From CAUJGP01 sp964612425 (GTDB taxonomy: Bacteria > Bdellovibrionota > Bdellovibrionia > Bdellovibrionales > Bdellovibrionaceae), in NCBI GenBank assembly GCA_964612425.1, contig CAZTDX010000004.1, positions 43,906-107,905 of the forward strand: a stretch of 64,000 nucleotides of DNA. The letters run 5' to 3'. Under the pieces are notes generated by a model. It was given only the letters and a program-made list of their open reading frames with translations, was not told the origin of the DNA and did no database searches. The position numbers and the translations under genes are program-made. This document shows, piece by piece, positions 44,626 to 54,874 of the stretch (positions are counted from its first letter, which is position 1; every line of letters starts with the position of its first letter).

Positions 44626-47457
44626 TCAATCGTCCGCAAAGTCGGACTGCTTAAATTGCAATTTGTCGCAGGCTAACTTAATGGTCTCTCGAACTCCTGG
44701 TTCAAAACCAGCGGTGTCTTGCGCTACTATTTCAATCGAAATACTTACGGCGGTCGTATGTCGCGCAGTGAGCTTCATTAAAACTTCTTCGAGAACTTCG
44801 TTAAAATCAAGCCGCGCTTTTTGTGGATTTAATTCCTTAGTCGCAAAGAATCGTTTCTTTGTTCCTGTCGCGCTTACAGTCTGACCAGGAGACCCGCCCA
44901 TGTTTAAAGGGATACTCCCATCAGAAGTATGCGAATGCGCAACTGTGCCAGGTGTAGCTCCCGTGGTGACCGCCTGCGCACGTGCCTGATTGTCTTTTTT
45001 CTTTTGTTCAAGGGCCTTTTCTTTTTCAATCAACACTGAGGCTTCGTCGATTGTGACTGAGCCCGGCGATCCCAACAAAAACCCTTGGTATCTGCCACTT
45101 TCAAGTCCTCTGGCATAACCAAAGAAGTCCTCTGACATAATTCCTTCTTGAATAGCATCAACAAGAACGGTCTCATTCACTAAGCGAGGCAAATAAAGAT
45201 AGCTCGCAAAGTCGTTCAAAACCCTCTTGGTCACGACCTCATGAGTTCCGTCTTTGAAATACCATTGCTTCAAAGTGCGAGCGAGGTGAATGGGCGACCA
45301 TTTAGAAATAATCCATTCTTCTTCTTTAAGTTTATTTTCAATAGAACCAATACAGTTCGAGGTACCATAACCAACTTGGACATTTTCCCAAATCAAATTG
45401 AATTTCGCGCCAACCTGCTCTTCGCAAGGATTCAAAATCCACTTATAACAATCTCGAACGCCTTGCTTAAGTACTTTTGCGGCTTGCTCGTAAGACTGCT
45501 TCGCTTCGCGCTTCATGTGAGTGTCGGCATTTAATCGACCATCATCAATTTCCGAGTCGATTGATTTCCAAGCCAGAAAAGTCTTCGCATGGTCCTTTAG
45601 CCTTCCCAGCGCATCGTAGTCCGGGGCAAGAAAAACTAAACGGTTGCGGCGTTGCCTAGGTTGCTCGCCTCGATTGAATAAAATTTTGCCAGCAGACTCC
45701 TGAGCAACAATCGCATTGGCTTTTGAAAAGGCAAAAGAGGTTTCTGGTTCAAGAACTACAAGTCTTGGGCCCGTACCGATTTCGTCAGGCACATCACTTG
45801 AAGTCGCAAAAACGTGAACGCCACTGAATAATGAAGTGCCTTTTAATTCTGAATTTAATAGTTCACGAAGACAGGGCACGATGTGCTCACGGCCCTCAAG
45901 GCGTGTTTTTCTTGATTCCATTTCACGACGAAGATTTGGCCTAGTATCAAACCAGCTTCGCGTGTCGTCTCCGAAAAGATAATGAAGAGTGCCTCTTAGG
46001 CGTTTGACGGCGTCTTCATAAGTCGCAATCACTTGGCCCGGCTGAGCTGCTCCTAACAAGATTCGATCAGGAGTAATGCCTCTTGCGCCTTGACTACTTG
46101 ACGTTGGCGCACTTCCTAGAAAAATTGTTCGCGCAACTCGTCGAGCAGCGTGAATTGCGCCGAGTCTTGTTTCTTTGCCATCTATTTCAAAAGCAGCGGA
46201 TCTCACTCCATCAATTTCGCTTTCGATAACGGGCTCCCAGCCTTGCGGAAGATAGTGAATACTTTTTGTTCTGACATTCACATCGTCGAGTGGGATTGAG
46301 CCGGGCATAATCATTGGGTCTCGATTATCAGAATTCCAAAGGCGATGAATGACAATGGCAAGATATTGCAAAACACCTCTTGTTCGTTGAAATTTTTCAA
46401 GAGTGGACCAGTCTTCATAGAGTCGATCAAAAACTTCAGGATGAATTGGGTACGAGAGCAACATCCGCTCTTTGTAGCGGCTTGACTGTGTTTCAGTTGG
46501 GAACTTGTTATTGTTTTCAATATAGTAATTGAAAAAAGCATTGCAGACACTTTCCACTTCAGCTTTATCACCTGTAGTTTCAAAAAGCCTGCGCTTTACA
46601 ATTTCAAAAGCTTCTTCGGTTGCCACGGGCTTCCAAACGTTTTCAACACGAGCAAAAAACTTTTCTAAAGTTTCCAAAGCCAACTTACCCATTGGACCTG
46701 CAGCTTCAATTTCAGATTCTGGTAAAGATGCTAGGAGAAGAGCATTGGGAACAGCTTTAATTGATTCGGTTAACGCCTGAATGAAACTTAAATTACTATC
46801 GAATGTTCCGGCGGAATATGATTTACCCGTTTCAAGTTGGCGAATAAAGGCCACCAACTCGTCTAGCAGAATCACACATGGCGCTGCTTGCTTTAAAACT
46901 TGCGTAATAACTTCTTTGCCTGGGGAGGTTCCGTCTCGATCAGCTTCAGCTACCATTTTGTAGCCTGGTTCACCGAGAAGTTGCCATGCAATTTCACCCC
47001 AGATTGTCTTAATTGAAACATTGCCGCGAACGCGCGGAGTACTTGGGGAAATTTCATTTCCATCAATGATGGCGACCTTCGCCGATGGAAGATCGGTGAT
47101 GTTAGCATCAGAAAGAATTTTTCCAATTCCTTGCATTTGATCGGGACTAACTTGTCTACGCGCCAAATGATATACAGCAAGTAAGGTGTGAGTTTTTCCA
47201 CCACCAAAACTTGTTTGCAGTTGAATAACGGGGTCGCCACCTTTGCCAGAGATTCTTCTTGCAACAGAATCCAAAAGCAAACGCATACCTTCGGTAATGT
47301 AGGTCCGTCGAAAAAATTTCTCCGGATTTTTATATTCTTCAGATGACGTCCCGTTGTGAACTTGTGTCAAATCTGCAGCAAATTCGCTTTGCTTGAATGT
47401 TCCGTCCAGTACGTCTTTATGCGGCTGAATAAGTTCTCGCCAAGGTTTAAGTATCAT
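44626..47457 (-). CDS. DUF499-family AAA+ ATPase (HmaC-like)
   Basis: This 943-aa protein begins LKPWRELIQPHKDV. Walker A is TSFGGGKTHTLLA (81-94), Walker B is CVILLDELVAF (194-204), and the DUF499 region includes RGNVSIKTIWGEIAWQL. The C-terminal part (about 855-935) after a low-complexity linker is unassigned. DUF499 ATPases are found with DUF1156 methyltransferases and large helicases in defence loci. The trio has been named Hma (helicase, methylase, ATPase). The mechanism is not established. Its start overlaps the methyltransferase stop by 4 nt, so the trio is one translational unit. Confidence 0.85.
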   Translation of the reverse strand: MILKPWRELIQPHKDVLDGTFKQSEFAADLTQVHNGTSSEEYKNPEKFFRRTYITEGMRLLLDSVARRISGKGGDPVIQLQTSFGGGKTHTLLAVYHLARRQVSPDQMQGIGKILSDANITDLPSAKVAIIDGNEISPSTPRVRGNVSIKTIWGEIAWQLLGEPGYKMVAEADRDGTSPGKEVITQVLKQAAPCVILLDELVAFIRQLETGKSYSAGTFDSNLSFIQALTESIKAVPNALLLASLPESEIEAAGPMGKLALETLEKFFARVENVWKPVATEEAFEIVKRRLFETTGDKAEVESVCNAFFNYYIENNNKFPTETQSSRYKERMLLSYPIHPEVFDRLYEDWSTLEKFQRTRGVLQYLAIVIHRLWNSDNRDPMIMPGSIPLDDVNVRTKSIHYLPQGWEPVIESEIDGVRSAAFEIDGKETRLGAIHAARRVARTIFLGSAPTSSSQGARGITPDRILLGAAQPGQVIATYEDAVKRLRGTLHYLFGDDTRSWFDTRPNLRREMESRKTRLEGREHIVPCLRELLNSELKGTSLFSGVHVFATSSDVPDEIGTGPRLVVLEPETSFAFSKANAIVAQESAGKILFNRGEQPRQRRNRLVFLAPDYDALGRLKDHAKTFLAWKSIDSEIDDGRLNADTHMKREAKQSYEQAAKVLKQGVRDCYKWILNPCEEQVGAKFNLIWENVQVGYGTSNCIGSIENKLKEEEWIISKWSPIHLARTLKQWYFKDGTHEVVTKRVLNDFASYLYLPRLVNETVLVDAIQEGIMSEDFFGYARGLESGRYQGFLLGSPGSVTIDEASVLIEKEKALEQKKKDNQARAQAVTTGATPGTVAHSHTSDGSIPLNMGGSPGQTVSATGTKKRFFATKELNPQKARLDFNEVLEEVLMKLTARHTTAVSISIEIVAQDTAGFEPGVRETIKLACDKLQFKQSDFADD

Positions 47458-50384
47458 TGCTTTTTCTTCCTTGTTTTTTTCTTTGGTACTGTTGGTTCGC
47501 CTTCATTTGATTGTGTTTCTCCAAATAATGAAATTTGAGTCCCAGTATACCCAGCTGATCGAGCCGCCAACTCAATTGAATCCCAGGCGCGAATCAGCGA
47601 GTCGTAAGTGCCGGCGTCCAAAGACCAGCTCTTTCTTTCACACAAAGTATAGAGGCGGTAAGCGAGAGTGCGAATCGACTCACTAAGCTGGCCAGCACGG
47701 GCAAGCACTTCGCCTGCTCCAGTTTCCCCATTGCCAACAAAACGAGCGATCATTTGATGTAAAATTTCCCAGACTGAAACTCGTGAGTCTGCTTCAATTC
47801 TCCAACTTTCTGAAAACTCATCAGGCTTCAATAAACGCAAGTTACCACTTGAACTTTCTATTACGCCGCCATTTCGCAGCCCATCCACAGACGTTCCTTT
47901 TGCTCTTGCCAGCACGTCAGCCTCACCGAAACGCCCCTTTTCCCAGCCATGGGCCTCGAACCAATGCACACAGAACTGAGTGTCGTGATCAAAATCGTCT
48001 TCAGCAAAAAAACGATTGATGAGCTGAAGTGCAGTTCTGACCGACATGGGCTGTCCGTCTGCCTCTAAGACAGCTGCATATTTGGAAAAAATAGCCATTC
48101 CTGGACCAATGATCGCTTGGCTCAAATCAACCGGTGCTACCAATGTTCGACCACCTGCAGTGGTCATATCTAGTAAGGCACCAGGAAGAGTAGCGTTGAG
48201 TTCACGCACAAAATCACGTCTCGAAATAGTTTGGGCATTTCGATTACGAATTTTGCAAGTCAAAACAACACTAGATGCAAGAGAGTTCATTTCCTTTTTT
48301 AAATTTCCCGTATATTCGGTTCGCATCGGCCAAGTACCGGTGATAGCGTATCCAGAGGCAATAACTGCTTCAAGAAATGTTTCCCAACCGGTATTCGTGG
48401 TTAGTTGTTGTTTCGTCTCTGACTGTTTAAACGCGTAGAATATCGAAATCGGAAATGCTGGATGCGCAGACTCTGCAAGCCGCTTAATTGCATTTGTCAT
48501 CCCTGCTAAGAAGAAACTTTCGGCAGCCAACTTGCCGCCGTGCCGGTAGGGACTCGCGATAAGTTCATCTATCTTAGGTGTCGCTTTTTCACCAAGAAGT
48601 TTAGGGTAATAGTCACCAATACTTTTTTTCAGCCAGACATAAAAAAAATCTGAAAGGTCTGCGTAACCGATATTGTCGTAGTATGGGGGGTCAATTGAAA
48701 CAATCTTATTCGTGCTCGTTGATTGAACTGCGGCGTCTTCTTGGGTGGCAAAGCCCACTCCTGCGCACGCAGATGTCTTTAGAAACTTACAGGCCTGCTC
48801 CACTCCGCCCTTGAAATTGCCAGATGAGTCGCTAAACGGGTTTGCCTCGGTAAAGTCCCACACCATTGGAAGAGCTTGGCGACCAAAAGTGGAAATCATT
48901 TTTTGAGTGCTAGTGCTCCATGCACACAACGATGACCAATAGTTCGTACCTTTATCGACAGCGAATGCTAAGTAGGTTGCCACAGCTTCGGCGTATGCGG
49001 TGGCTCCAACTCCTCCATCGGCTATTCCGACGCTATTATCAGCAACGCCTGCTGCCAATGCATCTTTGCGACATTTCTCACGCACTTCTTTAATCAAAAC
49101 CGTAAACATATTAATGGCTGTCAACTGGCGCTCAGTAAATAAATCGCCAAAGGTAGTCATACCGTACTCGACGACATTGGTTCTACCTGGCCAATGACAA
49201 ATCTCCGTATCGGGCCTCCAACTTGGAGACAGATTTGTAACAACCTGTTCATGTGATTCTAAAGGGTCTATATAGATCCGACCTTTAGGTCCCTCCACCA
49301 CGATTGCCATCAAGCGAACACCAAGTCTTTTTGCTTTTCCTTCTTCCCGTAGATAGGTAAAAGGCATCGGTGCGCCTGAGATAAGGCAATGTCCGCCCGA
49401 GCGCTCAACAGTACCCGCCTCGAATTTTGCTGGTGCAATTCCCGTCCGAATTTCGAAACGGTACTTGTCCCCAGTAATTATAGGTTCAATATAAGCTTCG
49501 TTTCCTTTTTTACTTGAAAGTACAAATGTAGAAACTAGCGGCACATCTACATGCGAGAATGCGGGATTTGGACTACGAACGGTTCTTGTCCATATCCATG
49601 CAATTACCATCAGTTTTTCACCAAGCAGAGGTTTCAGCTCAGGTCGCAACTTTATAATTTGAGAATTAATTTCGACCGAGGGATAGTTATGACCGATTCG
49701 CTTAATTGCTTCCGAACGCATCCATGAGCCGTATCGCCTCACGTCCTCCGCCAAGCCATTTGAGCCCTCGAAATCAAGACTAAACTTCTCCTCATCGTTT
49801 TCAGGAATAGGACCGACTGGCCTGTTCGAAATAAAGCGTGAAGGTATCTCGATCATTGCCTTATTAATAACAACTGCTACTGGATTTAGATCTGAAGCAT
49901 AAGTTTCTAACCCTAGTCGTTGTGCCTCTAGTGGGATAGCGCCGCCACCGGCGAAAGGATCGTGAAATGCAGGAAGTTTATTTGGGTCAAATAAAATTGC
50001 GGCTTGAGGATGTTCCCGATTTAATGCGCAGGTTTCCTTCCAGCTCTTCTCAATTTCAATCCGCGCCTCTTTTATTACCGCTTGATTTGAAGTATTTTCC
50101 CACTGAACCAAACGTTCAATAATTCCAAACAGACGTTCTCGCTCGATGCTGGCAGCTTCTTTATTCATACCTCTACCAAGATGGCGCTCATATCCAGGGT
50201 CATTCACCATTTGCGCAAATATCACAGCGCGAGCCGCTGCTAATGGCCGTCGCGCCCACCAAAGATGAAGAGTGCTCGGATGACCATGCCGAATCGACTT
50301 TTCTCGGGCGCACGCCTTGTTTATAATATCTAGTGGGAGCGCAACTTCGATTAGCTTTCTCGGGATCTTAATCTCAACGCTCAT
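47454..50384 (-). CDS. DUF1156 DNA methyltransferase (HmaB-like)
   Basis: This 976-aa adenine-type DNA methyltransferase starts with the DUF1156 domain (KIPRKLIEVALPLDIINKA, then GHPSTLHLWWARRPLAAARA). The SAM motif is HDPFAGGGAIPLEAQRLG (about 141-158), followed by YASDLNPVAVV. The catalytic DPPY motif lies in IVSIDPPYYDNIGYADLSDFFYVWLK (about residues 565-590). In related systems methylation marks host DNA as self. The C-terminal 250 aa are helical, and the protein ends in a Lys/Arg-rich tail (PKKKTRKKKQ). The gene overlaps both neighbours by 4 nt. Confidence 0.9.
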   Translation of the reverse strand: MSVEIKIPRKLIEVALPLDIINKACAREKSIRHGHPSTLHLWWARRPLAAARAVIFAQMVNDPGYERHLGRGMNKEAASIERERLFGIIERLVQWENTSNQAVIKEARIEIEKSWKETCALNREHPQAAILFDPNKLPAFHDPFAGGGAIPLEAQRLGLETYASDLNPVAVVINKAMIEIPSRFISNRPVGPIPENDEEKFSLDFEGSNGLAEDVRRYGSWMRSEAIKRIGHNYPSVEINSQIIKLRPELKPLLGEKLMVIAWIWTRTVRSPNPAFSHVDVPLVSTFVLSSKKGNEAYIEPIITGDKYRFEIRTGIAPAKFEAGTVERSGGHCLISGAPMPFTYLREEGKAKRLGVRLMAIVVEGPKGRIYIDPLESHEQVVTNLSPSWRPDTEICHWPGRTNVVEYGMTTFGDLFTERQLTAINMFTVLIKEVREKCRKDALAAGVADNSVGIADGGVGATAYAEAVATYLAFAVDKGTNYWSSLCAWSTSTQKMISTFGRQALPMVWDFTEANPFSDSSGNFKGGVEQACKFLKTSACAGVGFATQEDAAVQSTSTNKIVSIDPPYYDNIGYADLSDFFYVWLKKSIGDYYPKLLGEKATPKIDELIASPYRHGGKLAAESFFLAGMTNAIKRLAESAHPAFPISIFYAFKQSETKQQLTTNTGWETFLEAVIASGYAITGTWPMRTEYTGNLKKEMNSLASSVVLTCKIRNRNAQTISRRDFVRELNATLPGALLDMTTAGGRTLVAPVDLSQAIIGPGMAIFSKYAAVLEADGQPMSVRTALQLINRFFAEDDFDHDTQFCVHWFEAHGWEKGRFGEADVLARAKGTSVDGLRNGGVIESSSGNLRLLKPDEFSESWRIEADSRVSVWEILHQMIARFVGNGETGAGEVLARAGQLSESIRTLAYRLYTLCERKSWSLDAGTYDSLIRAWDSIELAARSAGYTGTQISLFGETQSNEGEPTVPKKKTRKKKQ

Positions 50385-53300
50385 CGCTTCTCCAAAGTTG
50401 TTTCAGGTTTAACTGCTCGACTGAGGAGCTGAATCAAGTTAAAATTTCGACTTTCTTCGCCAAAGCCGGGTCCATTTTCAAAAGGGTTCTTGATATAAAA
50501 AGGACCTTCCGTTTGATCGCCATCAACAATGACTATCGCTAAAATAAACTTATCACGCTGATTAAGCGCATACATAATTTCGTTCGCCGTGATTGTGACA
50601 GTAGGCTGCCCCTTAGCTTTACCTTTTACTTCTATGTGCCGATCGTCCGGAAGCCGATCTCCTCGCGGTGGTGGCCTCGCAGTAATATCCCACCCACATT
50701 TTTCAGCAGAGACATCCACAACGACATGACCGAAGGAACGTTCGATATCGACAACAGCTTTCATCGCCGCTAATTCGATTCGCTTTCTTGCTGCGGCATC
50801 TGCCGTAAATGAAGGTTCTCCCGATAGCTGCGCCAACAAACCCGCCGGAATCACAAGTGCGCCACCAATCACGTTTGGAGTAGTTGAAATCACGTTTCTC
50901 ATTGTCACGATCTCTCGCTTGCGCTGTTCTAAACGAGCAGTCATTTCATCGACTCGGCGTTTAGCATTGTCTGGCTGAAGTCTTGGCTGTTTGCCCGCGG
51001 CCACATCTTCTTTAAGCTTGATATAACGGTCAGACCAATAATCTATTTCTCTTGTCAGTCGCTCGTGAACTGCGGCGGCAATCCGGTCGGCCTGGGTTTC
51101 TCTACGGCCTTTGACTTCTGCAAAGTGGGCTTGCGCCAAGTGTTGGGAAGCATACTCTTGCGCCTTAGCCTCAAGGTCTTGTTTGATCCATGTGGCAGTG
51201 GTTATTTCTGAAACGAGTTTTCTTTCTCCATCTGAAATTGGACGCAAATCTATGTGTGGCGCCCAGCCAGCATTTACTGGTTTCAAAGTTTCATCAATAG
51301 ATACAAATTGAAGTCTTTGAGAAACTGTTCGTTGCGCTCCGGAGCTTTCTTTAATGGCGTGATCTAGCATGAACACAACTCGTGGTTCAATTCCATCATC
51401 CGATGGGTCAACTAGCATTGCGCCTTCTCGAAGGTTCTTGCGATAATTTTCTAAAATGATGTCGGTAACTGAAGCCATCATTGGATGCCCCGGATGGATT
51501 AAGTCTGCCATTGGCTTGCCATCCACACGAATATCCTGTTTTTCAAAACAAATTCTTTCGTAGGCTTTGGCAACCGGCGTTCGCGTTTCGCCGATAACTC
51601 GATCTCGCTCACGAATTGTTGGCGGAACATTTCTAATTTCCCAGCGACCTGTCTCTCGGGGTTTAACTTCGCCGCCCAATGATTCAAATGCGGCTTTGAA
51701 AAAAGATCTAATAAAATAAGGCTGAAGTTTTCTGGCTTCGGCTTTATCCATTTCATCTTTGACCTGATAAAGTTGTTCAAGGCCCATGTGCTGTTCGACC
51801 AGCGCATTTCTTCGCATGATTTCTTCTAAGTTTTTTGTATCGAGCGCGCCCTCAATGACTTGTTTTTGTCTGGCGCGTACTTCTGGGCTTTCGCCATATC
51901 GTATTGCTTCAATCAAAAGTTTTTTAAGCGAGACCCCGTCAAACGCTTCACCCAATACATCAAAGACTCTGCCGCCCAGTGCTTTTCTTTGAACTTCAAG
52001 CTTGTCGAATAGTCTTTGGAAAACTTCACCTTCACGCGTGCCCTTGGCAACCATGTTCCACAAGTGGCAGACTTCAGTTTGGCCAATACGATGAATACGG
52101 CCAAAGCGTTGTTCGATTCTATTTGGATTCCAAGGCAAGTCATAGTTAACCATCAAGTTTGCGTTTTGAAGATTCACGCCTTCACCTGCCGCATCGGTGG
52201 CAATCAGAATAAGAACATTGGGGTGACTTCTAAACTGCACTTGGATGTTTCGGCGCAGATCACGATTCGTGCCTCCGTGAATGGTAACGACTGACTCGGG
52301 ATCGCCGCGCATTTGCACGATGCGATCATGCAAATAATTGAGAGTGTCTCGGCTTTCCGTAAATATGATGAGTTTTCGTTGTCTACCAGAGGCATCTTTC
52401 ATTTCAGGAGTATCTTGTAATAATTTAGAAAGCTCGGTCCATTTACGATCTTCACCAACTTGAACTATGCGGCCCGCATCCACCTCAAGGTCCTTCAGAA
52501 TAAAGATTTCAGCAGACAGTTCTTCAATAGTTTGCGATGCCGTGGCTTGATCGACTACGTCCTGTGTGAAGTTTTCGTACTCTTCCGCATTTAGTTCTTC
52601 TGAAGCATCATCTAAGTCTTCTGAAATTGTCTGGTCATACTTCGCAAGAATATCTGAGTGCAGTTGCCCGCGACGAACGAGCTTAAGTTCTTCAAGTTTA
52701 GCTTCAAGCTTCTTGCGACGCCTTTTAAGCGATTCATAAATCGCGGCGGGGCTTGACGCCAATCTTCTTTGGAGGGCTGTTAAGGCAAAGCCAACGGTGC
52801 CTGCGCGTTTGCGATCTTCAGTAATGCGTTCGGCGCGATTCATTTCTTCCCGAACGTAGGTTGTAACCTTTGAATACAAATCCGCCTCGGCATCGGATAA
52901 ATCATAAGACGCTGTATAGGCTTTGCGTTCTGGGAATAATTTAGTGCCGTCAAATTTAAGAAGCTCTTCTTTCACCATTCTTCTCATCATGTCGGTCACA
53001 TCAACTTTATGGGCACCTTCTCGGAATTTGCCATAAAACCGATCCCCATCAAGAAGGGACATGAATAATTGAAAGTCTTCTTCTTTTCCATTGTGAGGGG
53101 TTGCAGTCATCAGCAGTAAGTGCCGACAAATAGTGGATAATTTTTTACCAAATTTGAAAAGATCTGACTCCTTCAATTCGCCGCCAAAATAACTGGCCGA
53201 CATTTTGTGGGCCTCATCCACTACAATCAAATCCCATTCAGTCGAAAGTAATTTATTTAAATAGTCCTCATTCCATGCCACCTGGTGCAAACGTGCAATA

Positions 53301-53908
53301 AGGTGATTGGCCTCTTCAAAATAGTTCCCAATCACCGACTGCTCTTGTTTTTCTTTACTGAAGATTTGAAAATTCAGGCCAAACTTTTCGGAAAGCTCAT
53401 CTTGCCACTGTTGCGAAAGTGAGCCCGGAGAAATAATTAGAACACGCTTGGCATCACCCCTCATAATAAGTTCTTTAATGAATAATCCTGCCATGATGGT
53501 CTTTCCAGCCCCTGGATCATCGGCAAGAACAAAGCGCAGTGGTTGTCTTGGTAACATTGATTCATAAACGGCTGTAATTTGATGAGGCAAAGGATCAACG
53601 TTAGATGTGTGTACAGCCATCATGGGGTCAAAAAGATGTGCAAGTCTAATCCGCTGTGCCTCAAGCGCTAATTTAAAATGGGAACCATCTGCCACAAAAC
53701 TCCAAGGGCGAGCGGCATTTTCGGCAAGACTAAGATTTGCTTCTTGAGCCCGCCCAATGAGCTGATCGCGGGGCTGCCCCTTGTTGTTACGATAGATCAC
53801 GGTGACGGAATCTGCACCAAGGGGAACAGTGGCAATGACCTGAACAACATCATCACCTTCGAGACCTCGGACGTACATATTTGGTTTAAGATCTTCAATT
53901 TTTAACAT
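50381..53908 (-). CDS. SNF2-like superfamily 2 helicase with C-terminal DUF3883 domain (HmaA-like)
   Basis: This is a 1175-aa helicase/translocase. Motif I is LADDPGAGKTIMAG (128-141), motif II is DLIVVDEAHKMSA (226-238) and motif III is LLLMTATPHNGKE. Motif V is ATDAAGEGVNLQNA and motif VI is RIEQRFGRIHRIGQ. The C-terminus (about 1060-1165) carries a DUF3883-type nuclease-like fold: GWDITARPPPRGD...HIEVKGKAKG, with D, E and K in the PD-(D/E)xK spacing. Helicases of this kind drive DISARM- and Hma-like systems. The nuclease-like end may be the effector, which is inference. It is the first large gene of the operon, 3 nt after the HTH gene. Confidence 0.88.
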   Translation of the reverse strand: MLKIEDLKPNMYVRGLEGDDVVQVIATVPLGADSVTVIYRNNKGQPRDQLIGRAQEANLSLAENAARPWSFVADGSHFKLALEAQRIRLAHLFDPMMAVHTSNVDPLPHQITAVYESMLPRQPLRFVLADDPGAGKTIMAGLFIKELIMRGDAKRVLIISPGSLSQQWQDELSEKFGLNFQIFSKEKQEQSVIGNYFEEANHLIARLHQVAWNEDYLNKLLSTEWDLIVVDEAHKMSASYFGGELKESDLFKFGKKLSTICRHLLLMTATPHNGKEEDFQLFMSLLDGDRFYGKFREGAHKVDVTDMMRRMVKEELLKFDGTKLFPERKAYTASYDLSDAEADLYSKVTTYVREEMNRAERITEDRKRAGTVGFALTALQRRLASSPAAIYESLKRRRKKLEAKLEELKLVRRGQLHSDILAKYDQTISEDLDDASEELNAEEYENFTQDVVDQATASQTIEELSAEIFILKDLEVDAGRIVQVGEDRKWTELSKLLQDTPEMKDASGRQRKLIIFTESRDTLNYLHDRIVQMRGDPESVVTIHGGTNRDLRRNIQVQFRSHPNVLILIATDAAGEGVNLQNANLMVNYDLPWNPNRIEQRFGRIHRIGQTEVCHLWNMVAKGTREGEVFQRLFDKLEVQRKALGGRVFDVLGEAFDGVSLKKLLIEAIRYGESPEVRARQKQVIEGALDTKNLEEIMRRNALVEQHMGLEQLYQVKDEMDKAEARKLQPYFIRSFFKAAFESLGGEVKPRETGRWEIRNVPPTIRERDRVIGETRTPVAKAYERICFEKQDIRVDGKPMADLIHPGHPMMASVTDIILENYRKNLREGAMLVDPSDDGIEPRVVFMLDHAIKESSGAQRTVSQRLQFVSIDETLKPVNAGWAPHIDLRPISDGERKLVSEITTATWIKQDLEAKAQEYASQHLAQAHFAEVKGRRETQADRIAAAVHERLTREIDYWSDRYIKLKEDVAAGKQPRLQPDNAKRRVDEMTARLEQRKREIVTMRNVISTTPNVIGGALVIPAGLLAQLSGEPSFTADAAARKRIELAAMKAVVDIERSFGHVVVDVSAEKCGWDITARPPPRGDRLPDDRHIEVKGKAKGQPTVTITANEIMYALNQRDKFILAIVIVDGDQTEGPFYIKNPFENGPGFGEESRNFNLIQLLSRAVKPETTLEKR

Positions 53909-53910
53909 AA

Positions 53911-54132
53911 TTAGGCTAACCCCGGCTTCTTTGCTTTATCGAGGGCGGGAGTTTCAGATGCGCCACCCTTCAATACCCATTCATCAACATCTGAAGCACG
54001 AAAACGCCAAAGCTTGCCGACCCGACTGGCGGGTATTTTCTGTCGATCCAGCCACCGATAAATCGTTTCCTTCGAGACTCCCAAATGCGAGGCAATTTTC
54101 TCCACACTGAGCCACGGTTCAGCTTCGTTCAT
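53911..54132 (-). CDS. excisionase-type HTH DNA-binding protein
   Basis: A MerR/excisionase-like winged helix of about 73 aa: PWLSVEKIASHLGVSKETIYRWLDRQKIPASRVGKLWRFRASDVDEW. It matches the small HTH proteins that head many restriction and defence operons. The frame is open back to a TTG at 54186 (91 aa). I favour the ATG at 54130-54132, just before the conserved domain, although its ribosome binding site is poor. It lies 3 nt upstream of the helicase gene and is the likely operon regulator. Confidence 0.8.
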   Translation of the reverse strand: MNEAEPWLSVEKIASHLGVSKETIYRWLDRQKIPASRVGKLWRFRASDVDEWVLKGGASETPALDKAKKPGLA

Positions 54133-54186
54133 ATTCTTTCGTTCCCACTCTTTTTGCACCATCATCTGATTGTTAATGACGATCAA

Positions 54187-54490
54187 TGACTAGTAAACAC
54201 TTCATAAGAGGACTGACTCGATGCGCGAAATTTTACAGCTCTTTACTGCTCTTTAATTAGGCGATCTATTCTAAAAATCCCCTGACGTGTGCGGTCAACT
54301 TAAGCGCTACATACAGTCACCTTTTTATTCTGAAATTGAAACCAAGCTAAATAATTTCCCACACTTAGCATATGAGTGAGACTTGAGTCTCACGAATAAT
54401 GTAAAAATTAATAATTAAATCAGACAGTTGACATAATTAAAGTCTCAGACGACATTGCCGCTGAATTAGATTCTGAATTTGGAGGAACAA
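54187..54490. promoter_or_regulatory. divergent promoter region with a GTGAGACT palindrome
   Basis: This gap separates the leftward defence operon from the rightward sensor operon. It contains GTGAGACT-TG-AGTCTCAC (54377-54394), an inverted repeat with 8-nt arms and a 2-nt centre, and TTGACA at about 54428. No sigma54 (-24/-12) element could be found by eye, although the downstream operon encodes a sigma54 activator. No gene was seen in it. Confidence 0.45.
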
Positions 54491-54874
54491 ATGAATAAGC
54501 AAGTACAAGGTGTCTGGAAATTAGAAGCCTTTGTGATCGAAAATCTTCAAAAAGAGTCTCGGCCATGGGGTCAGAACACAAGCGGACTTCTGATCTACAC
54601 TCCATCTGGCCACATGAGCGTCAGCATCAATAAATCAGTCGAAAAAAAATCTGAGGTTGAATCACAAAATATTTTTGATTCGATTCTGTTTTACTCAGGG
54701 ACTTATTCAGTTGAAGGCACAACCGTAAAACACAAAGTCACTCAAGCTTCAAATCCCGCTCGTATCGGTAAAGAGATGCTTCGCTTTGCAACTCTTGAAT
54801 CTGATCTACTAACGCTTGCCTCGCCACAGGAATCATTCGGTACAGCCATTTTAAAATGGAGAAAAATTGCTTGA
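54491..54874 (+). CDS. lipocalin-like domain protein
   Basis: This 127-aa protein fits the Lipocalin_5-type family: VQGVWKLEAFVIENLQKESRPWG, then GLLIYTPSGHMSVSINKS, FYSGTYSVEGTTVKHKV and LLTLASPQESFGTAILKWRK. These proteins form small beta-barrels that bind hydrophobic ligands. There is no signal peptide, so it is cytoplasmic as annotated. A good GGAGG site lies 5 nt before the ATG. Its stop overlaps the start of the binding-protein gene by one base (TGATG). It starts a four-gene signalling operon. Confidence 0.75.
   Translation: MNKQVQGVWKLEAFVIENLQKESRPWGQNTSGLLIYTPSGHMSVSINKSVEKKSEVESQNIFDSILFYSGTYSVEGTTVKHKVTQASNPARIGKEMLRFATLESDLLTLASPQESFGTAILKWRKIA

Noticed and set aside
44626..54132. 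BREX or classic DISARM system
   Set aside because: There is no BrxC/PglZ/BrxL, and no DrmB (DUF1998) or DrmC (PLD). The DUF499-DUF1156-helicase set fits the Hma layout better.
54420..54605. Leftward open frame across the start of the lipocalin-like gene
   Set aside because: It is antisense to a gene with a good ribosome binding site and recognisable domain; it has no supporting signals of its own.
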